From: an uncultured Kiritimatiellota bacterium
GTDB lineage: Bacteria; Verrucomicrobiota; Kiritimatiellia; RFP12; UBA1067
NCBI GenBank assembly: GCA_934635385.1
Contig: CAKTZI010000004.1
Span: 60,208 to 124,207, forward strand
Length of the DNA: 64,000 bases
Direction: 5' to 3'
Shown here: positions 51,183-60,200 of the stretch, one piece after another
Position numbering within the stretch: the first letter of the stretch is position 1
Layout: every line of letters begins with the position of its first letter
Notes under the pieces: model-generated
Told to the model about the DNA's origin: nothing
Databases searched by the model: none
Seen by the model: only the letters and a program-made list of their open reading frames with translations
Translations under genes and position numbers: made by a program

Positions 51183-52366
51183 GACGCGAGATCCTGTCCC
51201 GCACCGCCAAACGCACGCACGACGGCACGGTCGTCGAAGGGATGCTTCACGCCCTTCACCTCCTGCGTCGTCTCGTGCCCCTTGCCGGCGATGATCACAA
51301 CGTCGTCCGCCGCCGCCTCGGCAAGCGCACGGCCGATGGCGGCCTTGCGATCCGGCTCGACGAGAATCTCCAGCGGCGGGGTCTGTCCCCGCGCGGCTTC
51401 GCGTGCGCCGACGAGAATCGCGTCGATGATGGCGGTCGGCTCCTCGCTGCGCGGGTTGTCGGACGTCACGACGAGCCGGTCGGCGAGGCGCGCACACGCC
51501 GCGCCCATCAGCGGACGCTTCAGCGGGTCGCGGTCGCCACCCGCGCCGAAGACGACCCAGAGCCGTCCCTTCGTGAAGCCGCGCGCCGCCGTCAGCACCT
51601 TTTCGAGCCCGTCCGGCGTATGCGCGAAATCGACGTAGACCGCCGCCTTCACGTTCGGATTCCCGACACGCTCCAGCCGTCCCCAGCGCGGCCGCAGCGT
51701 CGGGATGACCGACTGGATCACGTCGTGCGGCACGCCCGCCGCCTCCGCGAGCGCGGCGGCGACAAGCACGTTCGACTCGTTGTAGGCGCCGACCAGCTGA
51801 AGCCCCGACAGGTCGTAGACGGGCTGCGGCGCCGGCGGCACGTGGCCGCGCCCGTTCGTGACGGGAATGACGTTGACGGCGAAGTTGCCGACGGCGTCGA
51901 ACATCGCGCGCCCATTCTCGCCGTCGAGGCAGACGACGTAGGGCGGCAGGTCGCGGCGCCCCATGTCCGGTCGTGTCGGATGCGACGCGGCGATCTTCGC
52001 CGCGAAGCTCGCCTTGACGCGAAAGTATTCCGCCATCGTCTTGTGGTAGTCGAGATGGTCTTCGGACAGGTTCGTGAACGCACCGCCCGCGAAGACGGTG
52101 TCGCCCGTGCGGTTCTGGTGGATTGCGTGGGATGAGACCTCCATCACGCAGTCCGTGCAGCCGTTCGCCTTCATCGCGGCGTAGATTTCGTGCAGCTGCG
52201 GCAGGGGTGGCGTCGTGTAGCCTGTCGAGAAGTGACGCGCCCCGTCGAAGACCTCGACGGTCGTGATGTAACCGCATTTCCGCCCCGGACAGGCGTTGAC
52301 GAATGCGGCGAAGATCCACGTCGTCGTGGTCTTGCCGTTCGTGCCGGTGATGCCGTAGAATTTCAT
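51179..52366 (-). CDS. murE: MurE ligase (UDP-MurNAc-tripeptide synthetase) lacking the N-terminal domain
   Basis: A 395-aa ATP-dependent ligase. It starts directly at the central domain: YGITGTNGKTTTTWIF is the P-loop at residues 4-19. MEVSSHAIHQNRTGD, FTNLSEDHLDYHKTM and the C-terminal SDNPRSEEP follow (about residue 303). DNPR is the signature for meso-diaminopimelate addition. The UMT/UMAG-binding N-terminal domain of about 90 residues is missing; the upstream gene ends 1 nt before this ATG. GQTPP near residue 325 is encoded by a GGGGACAGRCCCC palindrome (51378-51390). It either works without that domain or the domain is supplied by another protein. Confidence 0.87.
   Translation of the reverse strand: MKFYGITGTNGKTTTTWIFAAFVNACPGRKCGYITTVEVFDGARHFSTGYTTPPLPQLHEIYAAMKANGCTDCVMEVSSHAIHQNRTGDTVFAGGAFTNLSEDHLDYHKTMAEYFRVKASFAAKIAASHPTRPDMGRRDLPPYVVCLDGENGRAMFDAVGNFAVNVIPVTNGRGHVPPAPQPVYDLSGLQLVGAYNESNVLVAAALAEAAGVPHDVIQSVIPTLRPRWGRLERVGNPNVKAAVYVDFAHTPDGLEKVLTAARGFTKGRLWVVFGAGGDRDPLKRPLMGAACARLADRLVVTSDNPRSEEPTAIIDAILVGAREAARGQTPPLEILVEPDRKAAIGRALAEAAADDVVIIAGKGHETTQEVKGVKHPFDDRAVVRAFGGAGQDLAS
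51378..51390. repeat. GGGGACAGRCCCC palindrome inside murE
   Basis: GGGGTCTGTCCCC on the plus strand; encodes part of RGQTPP in the C-terminal domain. Confidence 0.8.
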
Positions 52367-52367
52367 T

Positions 52368-53099
52368 TCAGCTGAAGAGGCGGGCGATTTCGGTTTCCGT
52401 CAGGTCGCGCCAGGCGCCGGGTTCGAGGTCGGGCGGCAGCTCGAACGCGCCGACGGCGACGCGCTGCAGCGACAGGACGACGAGGTGCGCCGCCGAACAC
52501 ATCTTGCGGATCTGCCGCTTGCGCCCCTCCCTGAGCGTGAACTTCAGGATCCGCACGTTCGCGCCGAGGTCGCGCACCTCCTCCACGGGCACGGGACGGA
52601 TCGTGTAGCCGTCGTCCAGCGTCAGCGGCGAGCGCAGCGTCGCGAGCTTGTCGGCGCTCCAGCGGCCCGCGACCTTGACGAGATAGACCTTGCGATGCTC
52701 GAAGCGCGGATGCGTCAGGCGGTTGACGAGATCGCCGTCGTTGCTCATGAGCAGGAGGCCCTCCGAATCCTTGTCGAGGCGGCCGACGGGCACGAGCCGC
52801 TCCGGCGTCTTCACGAGTTCGGCGACCGTGCGCCCGCCGAACGGGTCGCTCATCGTCGAAAGCACTCCCACGGGCTTGTTGAGGACGACCGTGCGCTTCC
52901 GCTCCGCCGCGACGAGGGGACGCCCGTTCACGCGGATCTCGGCGGACGCGCCGAAGCGCGCGCCCGGCTCCTTCACGACCAGCCCGTCGACCGTGACAAC
53001 GCCCGACGCGATCAGCGTCGCCGCGCCGCGCCGCGAAGCCACGCCCGCGCGAGCCAAGATGTTCTGAAGCCGTTCGCCTGAATTCTCGTTTGTCTCCAT
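52368..53099 (-). CDS. Pseudouridine synthase, RsuA/RluB family
   Basis: A 243-aa rRNA-modifying enzyme. The N-terminal S4 RNA-binding domain is RLQNILARAGVASRRGAATLI. The catalytic VGRLDKDSEGLLLMSND holds the nucleophilic Asp (about 106). EGRKRQIRKMC near the C-terminus is family-typical. It converts a uridine of 16S or 23S rRNA; which one cannot be told. It heads the operon of five genes, and TATAAT 7 nt before its ATG implies a leaderless mRNA. Confidence 0.92.
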   Translation of the reverse strand: METNENSGERLQNILARAGVASRRGAATLIASGVVTVDGLVVKEPGARFGASAEIRVNGRPLVAAERKRTVVLNKPVGVLSTMSDPFGGRTVAELVKTPERLVPVGRLDKDSEGLLLMSNDGDLVNRLTHPRFEHRKVYLVKVAGRWSADKLATLRSPLTLDDGYTIRPVPVEEVRDLGANVRILKFTLREGRKRQIRKMCSAAHLVVLSLQRVAVGAFELPPDLEPGAWRDLTETEIARLFS

Positions 53100-53106
53100 G
53101 CCCCGT

Positions 53107-53112
53107 ATTATA
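53107..53112 (-). promoter_or_regulatory. -10 box 7 nt before the pseudouridine synthase gene
   Basis: GGTATAAT on the minus strand ends at 53107; ATG at 53099. The 53100-53226 gap otherwise holds AACCCCACCACT twice in tandem with a 14-nt period. Confidence 0.6.
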
Positions 53113-53226
53113 CCACATGAGGCCGCACCGCGAACGACGCCGACAGCAACGCCGACGTCACGAGCGCAGCCGTGCCCCTGCGATCCGCCAACCCCACCAC
53201 TCGAACCCCACCACTGGGGACCCCGG

Positions 53227-55083
53227 TTAGCGCAATTGGTGGTTCGCGTCCGATTCGCGGCGGTTGAAGGCCGGGTCTTTGGAGTGCTGCAGGTTGTACA
53301 TCTGGGGCGGATGCACCTTGCCGTCGCCGACGCCTTTTGCCATGAGGGCCTTGAGCTCGTCCAGGTGGTCCGTGTAGACCGCCCGCGGATCGCAGTTGCG
53401 CCTCGCGCAGATCGCCGCGGCCATGCCGACGACTTCGCCCATCATGCCGTGCGTGCGCATCAGGCGGGTTGTTCCGAGGGCGATATGCGTGACCGAAATG
53501 TCCCGTCCGGCCATGAACAGGTTCGGCACATTGCGCGAATAGTAGCAGCGGTAGGGAATCGCCATCGGCCAGATGGCCTTGTTGAGCGAATCGCTGCGGA
53601 AGGGCTCGCCCGCGAACTTGGACTCCTTGGCCGACTTGGGCCAGTGCAAGTCGATCGTCCATGTCGCCGCGCAGGTCGCATCCGGGAAAACGGTGCGCGC
53701 GTCAATGTCGTTCTCGCTCAGCATCCAGTCGCCCATCAGCCGCCGCGATTCGCGCCGTCCGGCGTTGTAGGCCACCCACTTCAGCTCCTTGTCCGCATAG
53801 TCCGTGCGGTTGGACGCCAGGTTCTTCACATATCCCCAGTTGGAGAAGGCGACGAGCAGCCCGTAGTCACGGATATGTTCCGCTTCGGCAATCTGTTCGC
53901 GTCCAAGGCCCGCCTCCCAGTCCCAGTCGCCATGCACGCCCTGATGGCCGTTTTCGTCCGTAAAGCGGATCATCCACGGCTGCTGGGGGAAGGCGACGGG
54001 CTTGCCGTCCTTGGTGACCCCCGCATACCACTGCACGCTCGCGCCCATCGTCAGCATGTCCGCCTTTTCGGGCGCCCAGGCTTCGCCCGTCTCGCCTTTC
54101 GCTTCGCGTCCCTCGCGCCAGTCGGCCCCCGCCAGGAAGCCGACGGTGCCGTCTCCCGTCGCGTCCACGAACCACCGCCCCGCGAAGACCGTGCGGTTCC
54201 CGTGCCGCGTGTCCCGTCCCGAAACGGAAAGGAGGCGGCCCATGCCGTTTGTCGCCACGGCGTCCACGCGCGTGTTGAGGAAGAGGCGGATGTTCTTCTC
54301 GGCCTGCACGGCGGCAAGCTTGCGGCCGTCCTCGTAGACCGCCCCAGGCTGCGCGTTTCCGCCCGCCGCCGGGCCGATTTCGGCGACGACGTCGCCGAGC
54401 CTCGGATAGGGCGGCATGTTCTGCCACGCGCCGAGGTGCACGCGCACTTCGCTGGAGTTGTTGCCGCCGAGGACGGGCCGGTCCTGCACCAGCGCCACCG
54501 CGAGACCGAGACGCGCGGCGGAAATCGCCGCCGTGATGCCGGCGATGCCGCCGCCGACGACAACCAGGTCGAATGCGCACGTCTCGACCTTGACCGGCGC
54601 CGCAGGAACCGCCGCAGAGGCGTCAGACTTGATTTCCACCCAGTCGCAGCGTCCGTCAAAGCCCGTCAGATCGACGAGCTCCAGCGTATGGACGCCGGCG
54701 GCGAGCTGAACCATCCCCGCCGATTCCGTCAGCCATTCGCCCTTGCCGGACGCGCCGAGCGCCTTCGGCAGAACCGCCCCGTCAATCTTGACCTGGAACA
54801 GGCCTGCGGCGGATTCCGACCAGGGTGCCGTCCAGTTCTTCGTGCGCACAAGGACAGCGTGCGGGCCGGGAGCCTCGATCCTGAAGGACGTTCTCGCGTT
54901 GGCGACGGGCTTTCCGAGACCGTGCGCCAGCAGATAGGAGGAGTGGTCTGCATCCATGAACTGGGTGTCGTTGACCCAGCCGCCCAATGTCTCAAAGGCT
55001 TCGGCCTCAAGATGCAGCAGATCCGCCCGAGCCGCGAGCGTCGCGAGCGCCGCGCACGCGGCCGTCAAAAGCATCTGTTTCAT
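53227..55083 (-). CDS. Secreted FAD-dependent oxidoreductase (FAD_oxidored type) with N-terminal beta-sandwich
   Basis: A 618-aa exported protein; signal peptide MKQMLLTAACAALATLAARA. Residues about 22-160 form a CBM-like sandwich (FQVKIDGAVLPKALG, VHTLELVDLTGFDGRCDWVEI). The FAD domain follows: FDLVVVGGGIAGITAAISAA and LGGNNSSEVRVHLGAW, typical of this family near glycan genes. FVDATGDGTVGFLAGA closes the FAD site. The substrate, probably a sugar or polyol, is unknown. An earlier ATG at 55113 overlaps the GH97 stop in ATGA and would add ten residues; 55083 is chosen for its signal peptide and the GAGGGA upstream. Confidence 0.8.
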   Translation of the reverse strand: MKQMLLTAACAALATLAARADLLHLEAEAFETLGGWVNDTQFMDADHSSYLLAHGLGKPVANARTSFRIEAPGPHAVLVRTKNWTAPWSESAAGLFQVKIDGAVLPKALGASGKGEWLTESAGMVQLAAGVHTLELVDLTGFDGRCDWVEIKSDASAAVPAAPVKVETCAFDLVVVGGGIAGITAAISAARLGLAVALVQDRPVLGGNNSSEVRVHLGAWQNMPPYPRLGDVVAEIGPAAGGNAQPGAVYEDGRKLAAVQAEKNIRLFLNTRVDAVATNGMGRLLSVSGRDTRHGNRTVFAGRWFVDATGDGTVGFLAGADWREGREAKGETGEAWAPEKADMLTMGASVQWYAGVTKDGKPVAFPQQPWMIRFTDENGHQGVHGDWDWEAGLGREQIAEAEHIRDYGLLVAFSNWGYVKNLASNRTDYADKELKWVAYNAGRRESRRLMGDWMLSENDIDARTVFPDATCAATWTIDLHWPKSAKESKFAGEPFRSDSLNKAIWPMAIPYRCYYSRNVPNLFMAGRDISVTHIALGTTRLMRTHGMMGEVVGMAAAICARRNCDPRAVYTDHLDELKALMAKGVGDGKVHPPQMYNLQHSKDPAFNRRESDANHQLR

Positions 55084-55109
55084 CGTCATTTCCCTCATTG
55101 CCTCGTTCG

Positions 55110-57170
55110 TCATTCCACCCCTTGGCTCTTGCGCGTGAAGCGTGCGACGAAGCCGCCGCCCGGCGCGAGCCGGAACGACAGGCTTTCGCCCCCATAAAGC
55201 GTCCGGGTCTCGTGGACGAAATGCCGCGCCGCCACGTCCGCGTCGTCGGCGTCGCGGAAGATCTCGGCCGTCCACGTGCCCGCGCCGAGAAACGCCGTGT
55301 CGAAGCGCACCGTCTGCGCCGCCGCGTTCCCGATGGCCGCGAAATACCAGACGTTCCCCTTCCTGCGCGCCACGGCGGCATAGGAATCCGGCGTGCCGCC
55401 CAGCGCCCTGATCTCGTCCCACACCGTCGGAATCGCGGCCATGAAAGCGAAACATTCCCGTTCGCGCTCATACTTTGACGGCGAGTCGCAGAGCATCTGC
55501 AGCGGGGCCTCATAGAGCGCCATCATCGCCATCTGCCGCGCCCGCGTGCCGGTCGAGCCGGGGTTGCGCCAGAACTCCGTCTCCTGCCAGGTCTTCGGAT
55601 CCTCCCAGACGATTGTCTTCCTGTCCATGCGCGGATACTGCGCGAAGGGATAGTTGTCCATCGCGCCGGGCGTGTAGTCCATGGGTCCGGCGACCATGCG
55701 CGAGTAGCAGATGCGCACGTCGTGTCCGAGGATGTCCTTCTCGCCCGAGAAGATCTTCATCATCTCAAGGCCATGCACGCCCTCGTAGTTCAGCACGTTC
55801 GGATAGGCGCGGCTCATCCCCGTCGGCCGGTGCGCGCCGTGGTAGTCGACGACCATCCTGTGGCGGGCGCACGCCTCGGCGAACGTCCACAGGAAGCGCT
55901 CGACCGCCGCGTCGCCGCGATCCATGAAGTCGACCTTGAACCCCTTCGCGCCGAGCTTCGCGAAATGCGCCGCGACGCGCTCTTCGTCGCCCTCCGCCTG
56001 CGCCCAGCCCATCCACAGGATGATGCCGACATTCCGCTTTGCCCCATATTCGATCAGGTGCGGCACGTCCACGTCGGGGTTGAACGTCCAGATGTCGTTC
56101 CGAACGCTCCACCCCGCGTCGAGAATCACGTACTCGACCCCGTTGCTCGCGGCGAAGCCAATGAAGCGCTCGTAGGTCTTCGTGTTGCAGCCGGCCGCCT
56201 TCCCCTTGTTGTCCCAGTCGTTCCACCACTCCCAGGCGACCTTGCCGGGCTTGACCCACGAGAAGTCCGCGCCTTCCGCCGCCGGGCGCGCGAGGGCCAT
56301 GACGGCGTCGGCCTCCATCAGCTTTGCGGGGGTGTCGGCCAGGATGAACGTGCGCCACGGCAGCGTGCGCGTCCCGGCCGTCTCGACCAGGTAGTCCGCC
56401 CGCGCCGTGACGCGCCAGTGGATCTCGCGCGCCGCGCCCTTCGCCCAGTCGACGCCGCTGTCGTTGACGAACGCCGTCGGCCACGGCGCGAACCGCCCCG
56501 CGAACGAAAGCACGTTCGTCGAGACGCGCTGAAGGTCCCAGATCGGATAGTCGCACACGTCCGATTCCGTCACGGCGACCGTCTTGCCGCCGACCGTGTA
56601 GACGAACGGGAGATAGAGGCGGCGGCATTCGATCGCCTCCGCCCGGAGCCCCTGGCTGACAGCCTCTTCGCAACCCGAATTGCCGCTCTGCTCGTAATAG
56701 GCGATGCAGTCCGCCTCGCCGGACGGAACCGTGACGCCCGCCGTCTCGCCGTCGATGCGAACCGTTTCGGGGAACTTCAGCTCGAACCGGTAGGCGACGC
56801 CATCGTCGCGGGCGACCAGCGCAAGCCCCCAGTCGCCGAAGTCCGCAAACGCGCCGTTCGCCGCGAGGTCGACGGACGCCTTCTTGTAGACCGGCGTCGC
56901 CAGCGTGCCCGCCGCCGTGCGCGCGGCGACCGACAGGGGACGGGTTTCGCGGGACGCCAGCTCGCGGCCGTCAACGCGCAGGTTCACGGGCGTCGGCTCC
57001 ACCACGACCACGCGGTCGCGCCGCACCTCGTAGCGCAGGGACTCGGCATACAGGCGGATCTCGTTGCGCCCGTCGGGCGAGACGGCCGTCGCCACGGGCT
57101 CGCCGGCGGCGAACGCCTCCACAAGCGGAATGCCGCAGACATACGCGCACAGAACAATGACTTTCCTCAT
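55110..57170 (-). CDS. GH97 glycoside hydrolase, retaining type
   Basis: A 686-aa exported enzyme; signal MRKVIVLCAYVCGIPLVEAFA. The N-terminal beta-supersandwich begins VATAVSPDGRNEIRLY. The barrel has WEWWNDWDNKGKAAGCNT, EYVILDAGWSV and GFKVDFMDRGD, where the Asp near 412 is placed like the nucleophile of retaining GH97 alpha-galactosidases. VLNYEGVHGLE follows. A C-terminal sheet ends with GGGFVARFTRKSQGVE. GH97 cleaves alpha-glucosides or alpha-galactosides; the KVDF pattern favours alpha-galactosidase. It is upstream of and coupled to the FAD oxidoreductase. Confidence 0.88.
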   Translation of the reverse strand: MRKVIVLCAYVCGIPLVEAFAAGEPVATAVSPDGRNEIRLYAESLRYEVRRDRVVVVEPTPVNLRVDGRELASRETRPLSVAARTAAGTLATPVYKKASVDLAANGAFADFGDWGLALVARDDGVAYRFELKFPETVRIDGETAGVTVPSGEADCIAYYEQSGNSGCEEAVSQGLRAEAIECRRLYLPFVYTVGGKTVAVTESDVCDYPIWDLQRVSTNVLSFAGRFAPWPTAFVNDSGVDWAKGAAREIHWRVTARADYLVETAGTRTLPWRTFILADTPAKLMEADAVMALARPAAEGADFSWVKPGKVAWEWWNDWDNKGKAAGCNTKTYERFIGFAASNGVEYVILDAGWSVRNDIWTFNPDVDVPHLIEYGAKRNVGIILWMGWAQAEGDEERVAAHFAKLGAKGFKVDFMDRGDAAVERFLWTFAEACARHRMVVDYHGAHRPTGMSRAYPNVLNYEGVHGLEMMKIFSGEKDILGHDVRICYSRMVAGPMDYTPGAMDNYPFAQYPRMDRKTIVWEDPKTWQETEFWRNPGSTGTRARQMAMMALYEAPLQMLCDSPSKYERERECFAFMAAIPTVWDEIRALGGTPDSYAAVARRKGNVWYFAAIGNAAAQTVRFDTAFLGAGTWTAEIFRDADDADVAARHFVHETRTLYGGESLSFRLAPGGGFVARFTRKSQGVE

Positions 57171-57256
57171 CTCTCGGTTTCCTTTCAAGTTTCCCCTCGG
57201 TTTTCGATCTCAACGCGCCGGATTCCCGTCCCGACGCGCAGCGCGGCCGTTCGCTT

Positions 57257-60200
57257 TCATTCTGCGACCGTTCCGCCCGAAACGAGCACGCCCGTCAGCT
57301 GGCAGCCGAAGCCCGCGCTTTTCTCGTTCTTTTCGGCAAGCGTCTCGACTTCGACCGTGTGCCGTCCCGGCTGGCCTTGGCAGAGGAAGACGGACGGCGT
57401 ATGCCACCACCACTGGTCGCGGTAGCCGTCCAGCCCCGTCGCCACGTCCTTCCCGTCCAGCCGGACGGAGAACTTGCCCCAGTTGTACGGCTCCTTCCCG
57501 ACGCGGTACAGGAGCGCGACCGTCGCGCCCTCGACCTCGAAGCGCAGGCGTCCGCCCGCGTTCGTGCAGGCCAGCCCCTCGCCCCAGCACCAGTCCCGCA
57601 ACGGAAAAAAGCCCTTGTTCTCAAAAAGTTTCACGTCCTTCATCTCGACGAACGCGCCCTGATCGAAGTCCGTGCCGTACAGCGGCTTGGGCAGGGGCGG
57701 AACCGCCGCCGGCGCGCGGCCGGACGCCTTGAACGCCGCATAGGCGTTCGCGAGCCGACGGTTCAGGAGCGCGGCGGCGAGCGTGTGCCCGTCGTCGTTC
57801 GGGTGGATGGTGTCGGGCGACAGGTCACGCCACTGGATCAGCCCCGCCTTGACATACGGATAGAGCGCGTCGCGGTAGCTGACGTATGGCACGCCGTAGT
57901 GCGCCGCGACGGGCGCATGCAGCTCCTGCGCGCTCGTCCCGTCCTGGCCGACCATGCCGAGCGCGATGACGGCGATGTCGCCCGGCGCCTTCAGGAGCTG
58001 CCGCAAGACGCCTTCGTAGCTCGCCGCCCAGCGCTTGTCCCACCCGTCATTCACCGAGAACTCGACGACCACGACATCCGGCTTCTTCGACAGCACGTCG
58101 CGCGACAGCCGAAACGCGCCGATGTCCGACCCCGTCGCGCCGATGCCGGCGTTGACGAAGTCGATCCGCGCGCCCGGAAACGCCCGCCGCCAGCCGGCGG
58201 CGAACCGCTCGCCATAGCGGTTCGCGGCCTTGGACGCGCCCGCGCCCTGCGTGATCGAGCCGCCCACGACGGCGAGGCGGATCGGCTCGCCCTTCTCCAA
58301 ACGTGACCAGACCTTCTCGAAGCGCGCGAAATTCCCGGCGACCAACTCGGACTTCGGCCCCAGCTGCGTCAGCGACGGCACGGCCGTCCCGCGCGCGAAA
58401 CGCTTCGGCACGTCGCCAACCCAGTCCGTCTCGCGCACGACTTCGTAGACGCAGGTCGCGGACTTCGGGTCGGCCGCGACATCCGCCGTGAACGTGAACC
58501 TCCCGTCCGCGACGTGCGCCGGCACCTTCGCGCGGCGCGTGCCGTCCAGGGCGAGCGCCCACACCGAACACGCCTCCGGCGCGTCCACCGCCAGCGCGAT
58601 CTCCGCCTTGCCGGGGCGCATCAGCATGGGCAGGCGCGGCCCCCAGTTGAGCAGGATCTTCATCGCCGCGTCGGCGAACTTCGTCCCGGCGCCCTGCACG
58701 TCCGTCAGGTGCGCGACGAGAATACGCGGCGCCGTCTTGAGCGGCGCGTCATCGAGCGAAATCGCGAACACCGTCGCGGGCGAGCCGGAGACCATCGCGC
58801 GGAGCACGCCCGCCGCAAGCGTCCCCTCTTCGCAGTAGCCGCCCGCCGTGCGACCGGTCGCGACGCGGAAAAGCCCCTTCGCCGTGTCCACGCGGACTTC
58901 GCGCCCCGTCTCCGGACCCGGCGGCAGCGCGGCCGGCGTCACGCCGTCCAGGTCCATCCCGTACTTCGCCGTCCAGCCGACGCGCGCCGTCTCCTTGCGG
59001 TGGACGCTCGTCGCGAGCGCCGGGTCGAGCGTCCTGAACCAGTTGCGGTCGTAGCCGACCCGCCATTCGTTCGCGAGCGGCTTCACGTCGCCACGCAGGA
59101 AGAGCGCGATGCCCGCTCGCTCGCCAAGGCGCTGGATCGGGTCGTTGGCGATGTCAAACGACCCGATGCCGCCCTGTTCGGGATGGCTGATGCCGAAGTA
59201 GTCGTTGTGCGACCACGCGAACCGCCAGAGCCCGCTCCAGTCCTGCAGCGCCGCCTCGGCGCCGGTCAGCATTCCACCGTAGCTGCGGATCGGCGAAGGC
59301 CCGCAGAAGTTGAACTCCGTGATCGTGAACGGACGGTCGAAGAACCGCAGGCCCGCGCACGGCTGGGCGCCCGCCGTCGGCAGCTTGAACGTGTTGACGC
59401 TCGCGCTGTGGCTCGGAATCGACCAGGCCGGCCCGAGAAAGCGCGGATGATCCACGTAGAAGTGCGTGTCGGTGTAGTCGTAGGCGTCGTGCCGCACGAC
59501 CTGGGAGGCGTCGAGTCCCGAACAGTTCATGTTCGTGAGCGGCGCCTTGCAGCCCAGCTCGTCGCGCAGGAACGCGCGGACGGACTTGGCGAAGTGGCGC
59601 TCGACGGCCTGCAGGAAGACGAGGAACGCCGCGCCGTGGCGGCTTCCGACATATCCGCCGGGAAACGTGGCGGGGATGTCGCCGTAGGTCTCCGGCTTCG
59701 CCTTCTTCTGCGCGGCCAGCCACTTCTCCCACGCCGCCTTCCAGCCCGGCAGCTGCGCATAGACGTGCGGCAGCGCGACGTCGAGCGGGTTCTCGTTCAC
59801 GAGCGACAGGCCGACGAGGGCCGGCTCCTCGGCGAGCGTCCGCCCCGTGAAGACGTTCCTGTGCCCCAGGAAGAGGCGCACGAACGCCTTGTAGTTCTCC
59901 CACACGCCCTTGTCGATGACCACGAGGTGCTTGAAGTCCCACATGCCCATCTTGCCGTCGCGGTCGATGCCGACGCTCCGCCACATCGGCGCGCGCGAGA
60001 CGTAGAGATCCGTCGTGATGTAGAGGCCGTGCTTCACGCACGCCGCGACGAGCGCGTCGAACCGGCGGAGGGCCTGCTCGTCCGGCTTCAGCGCCGCCGG
60101 ATCGTTCTTGTCGACGAGATGTCCGTCGTGATGGTGGAAGCGGATCGCGTTGTAGCCGGATCGGACGAGCGTCTGGGCGAACCGGTCGACGGCGGATTCC

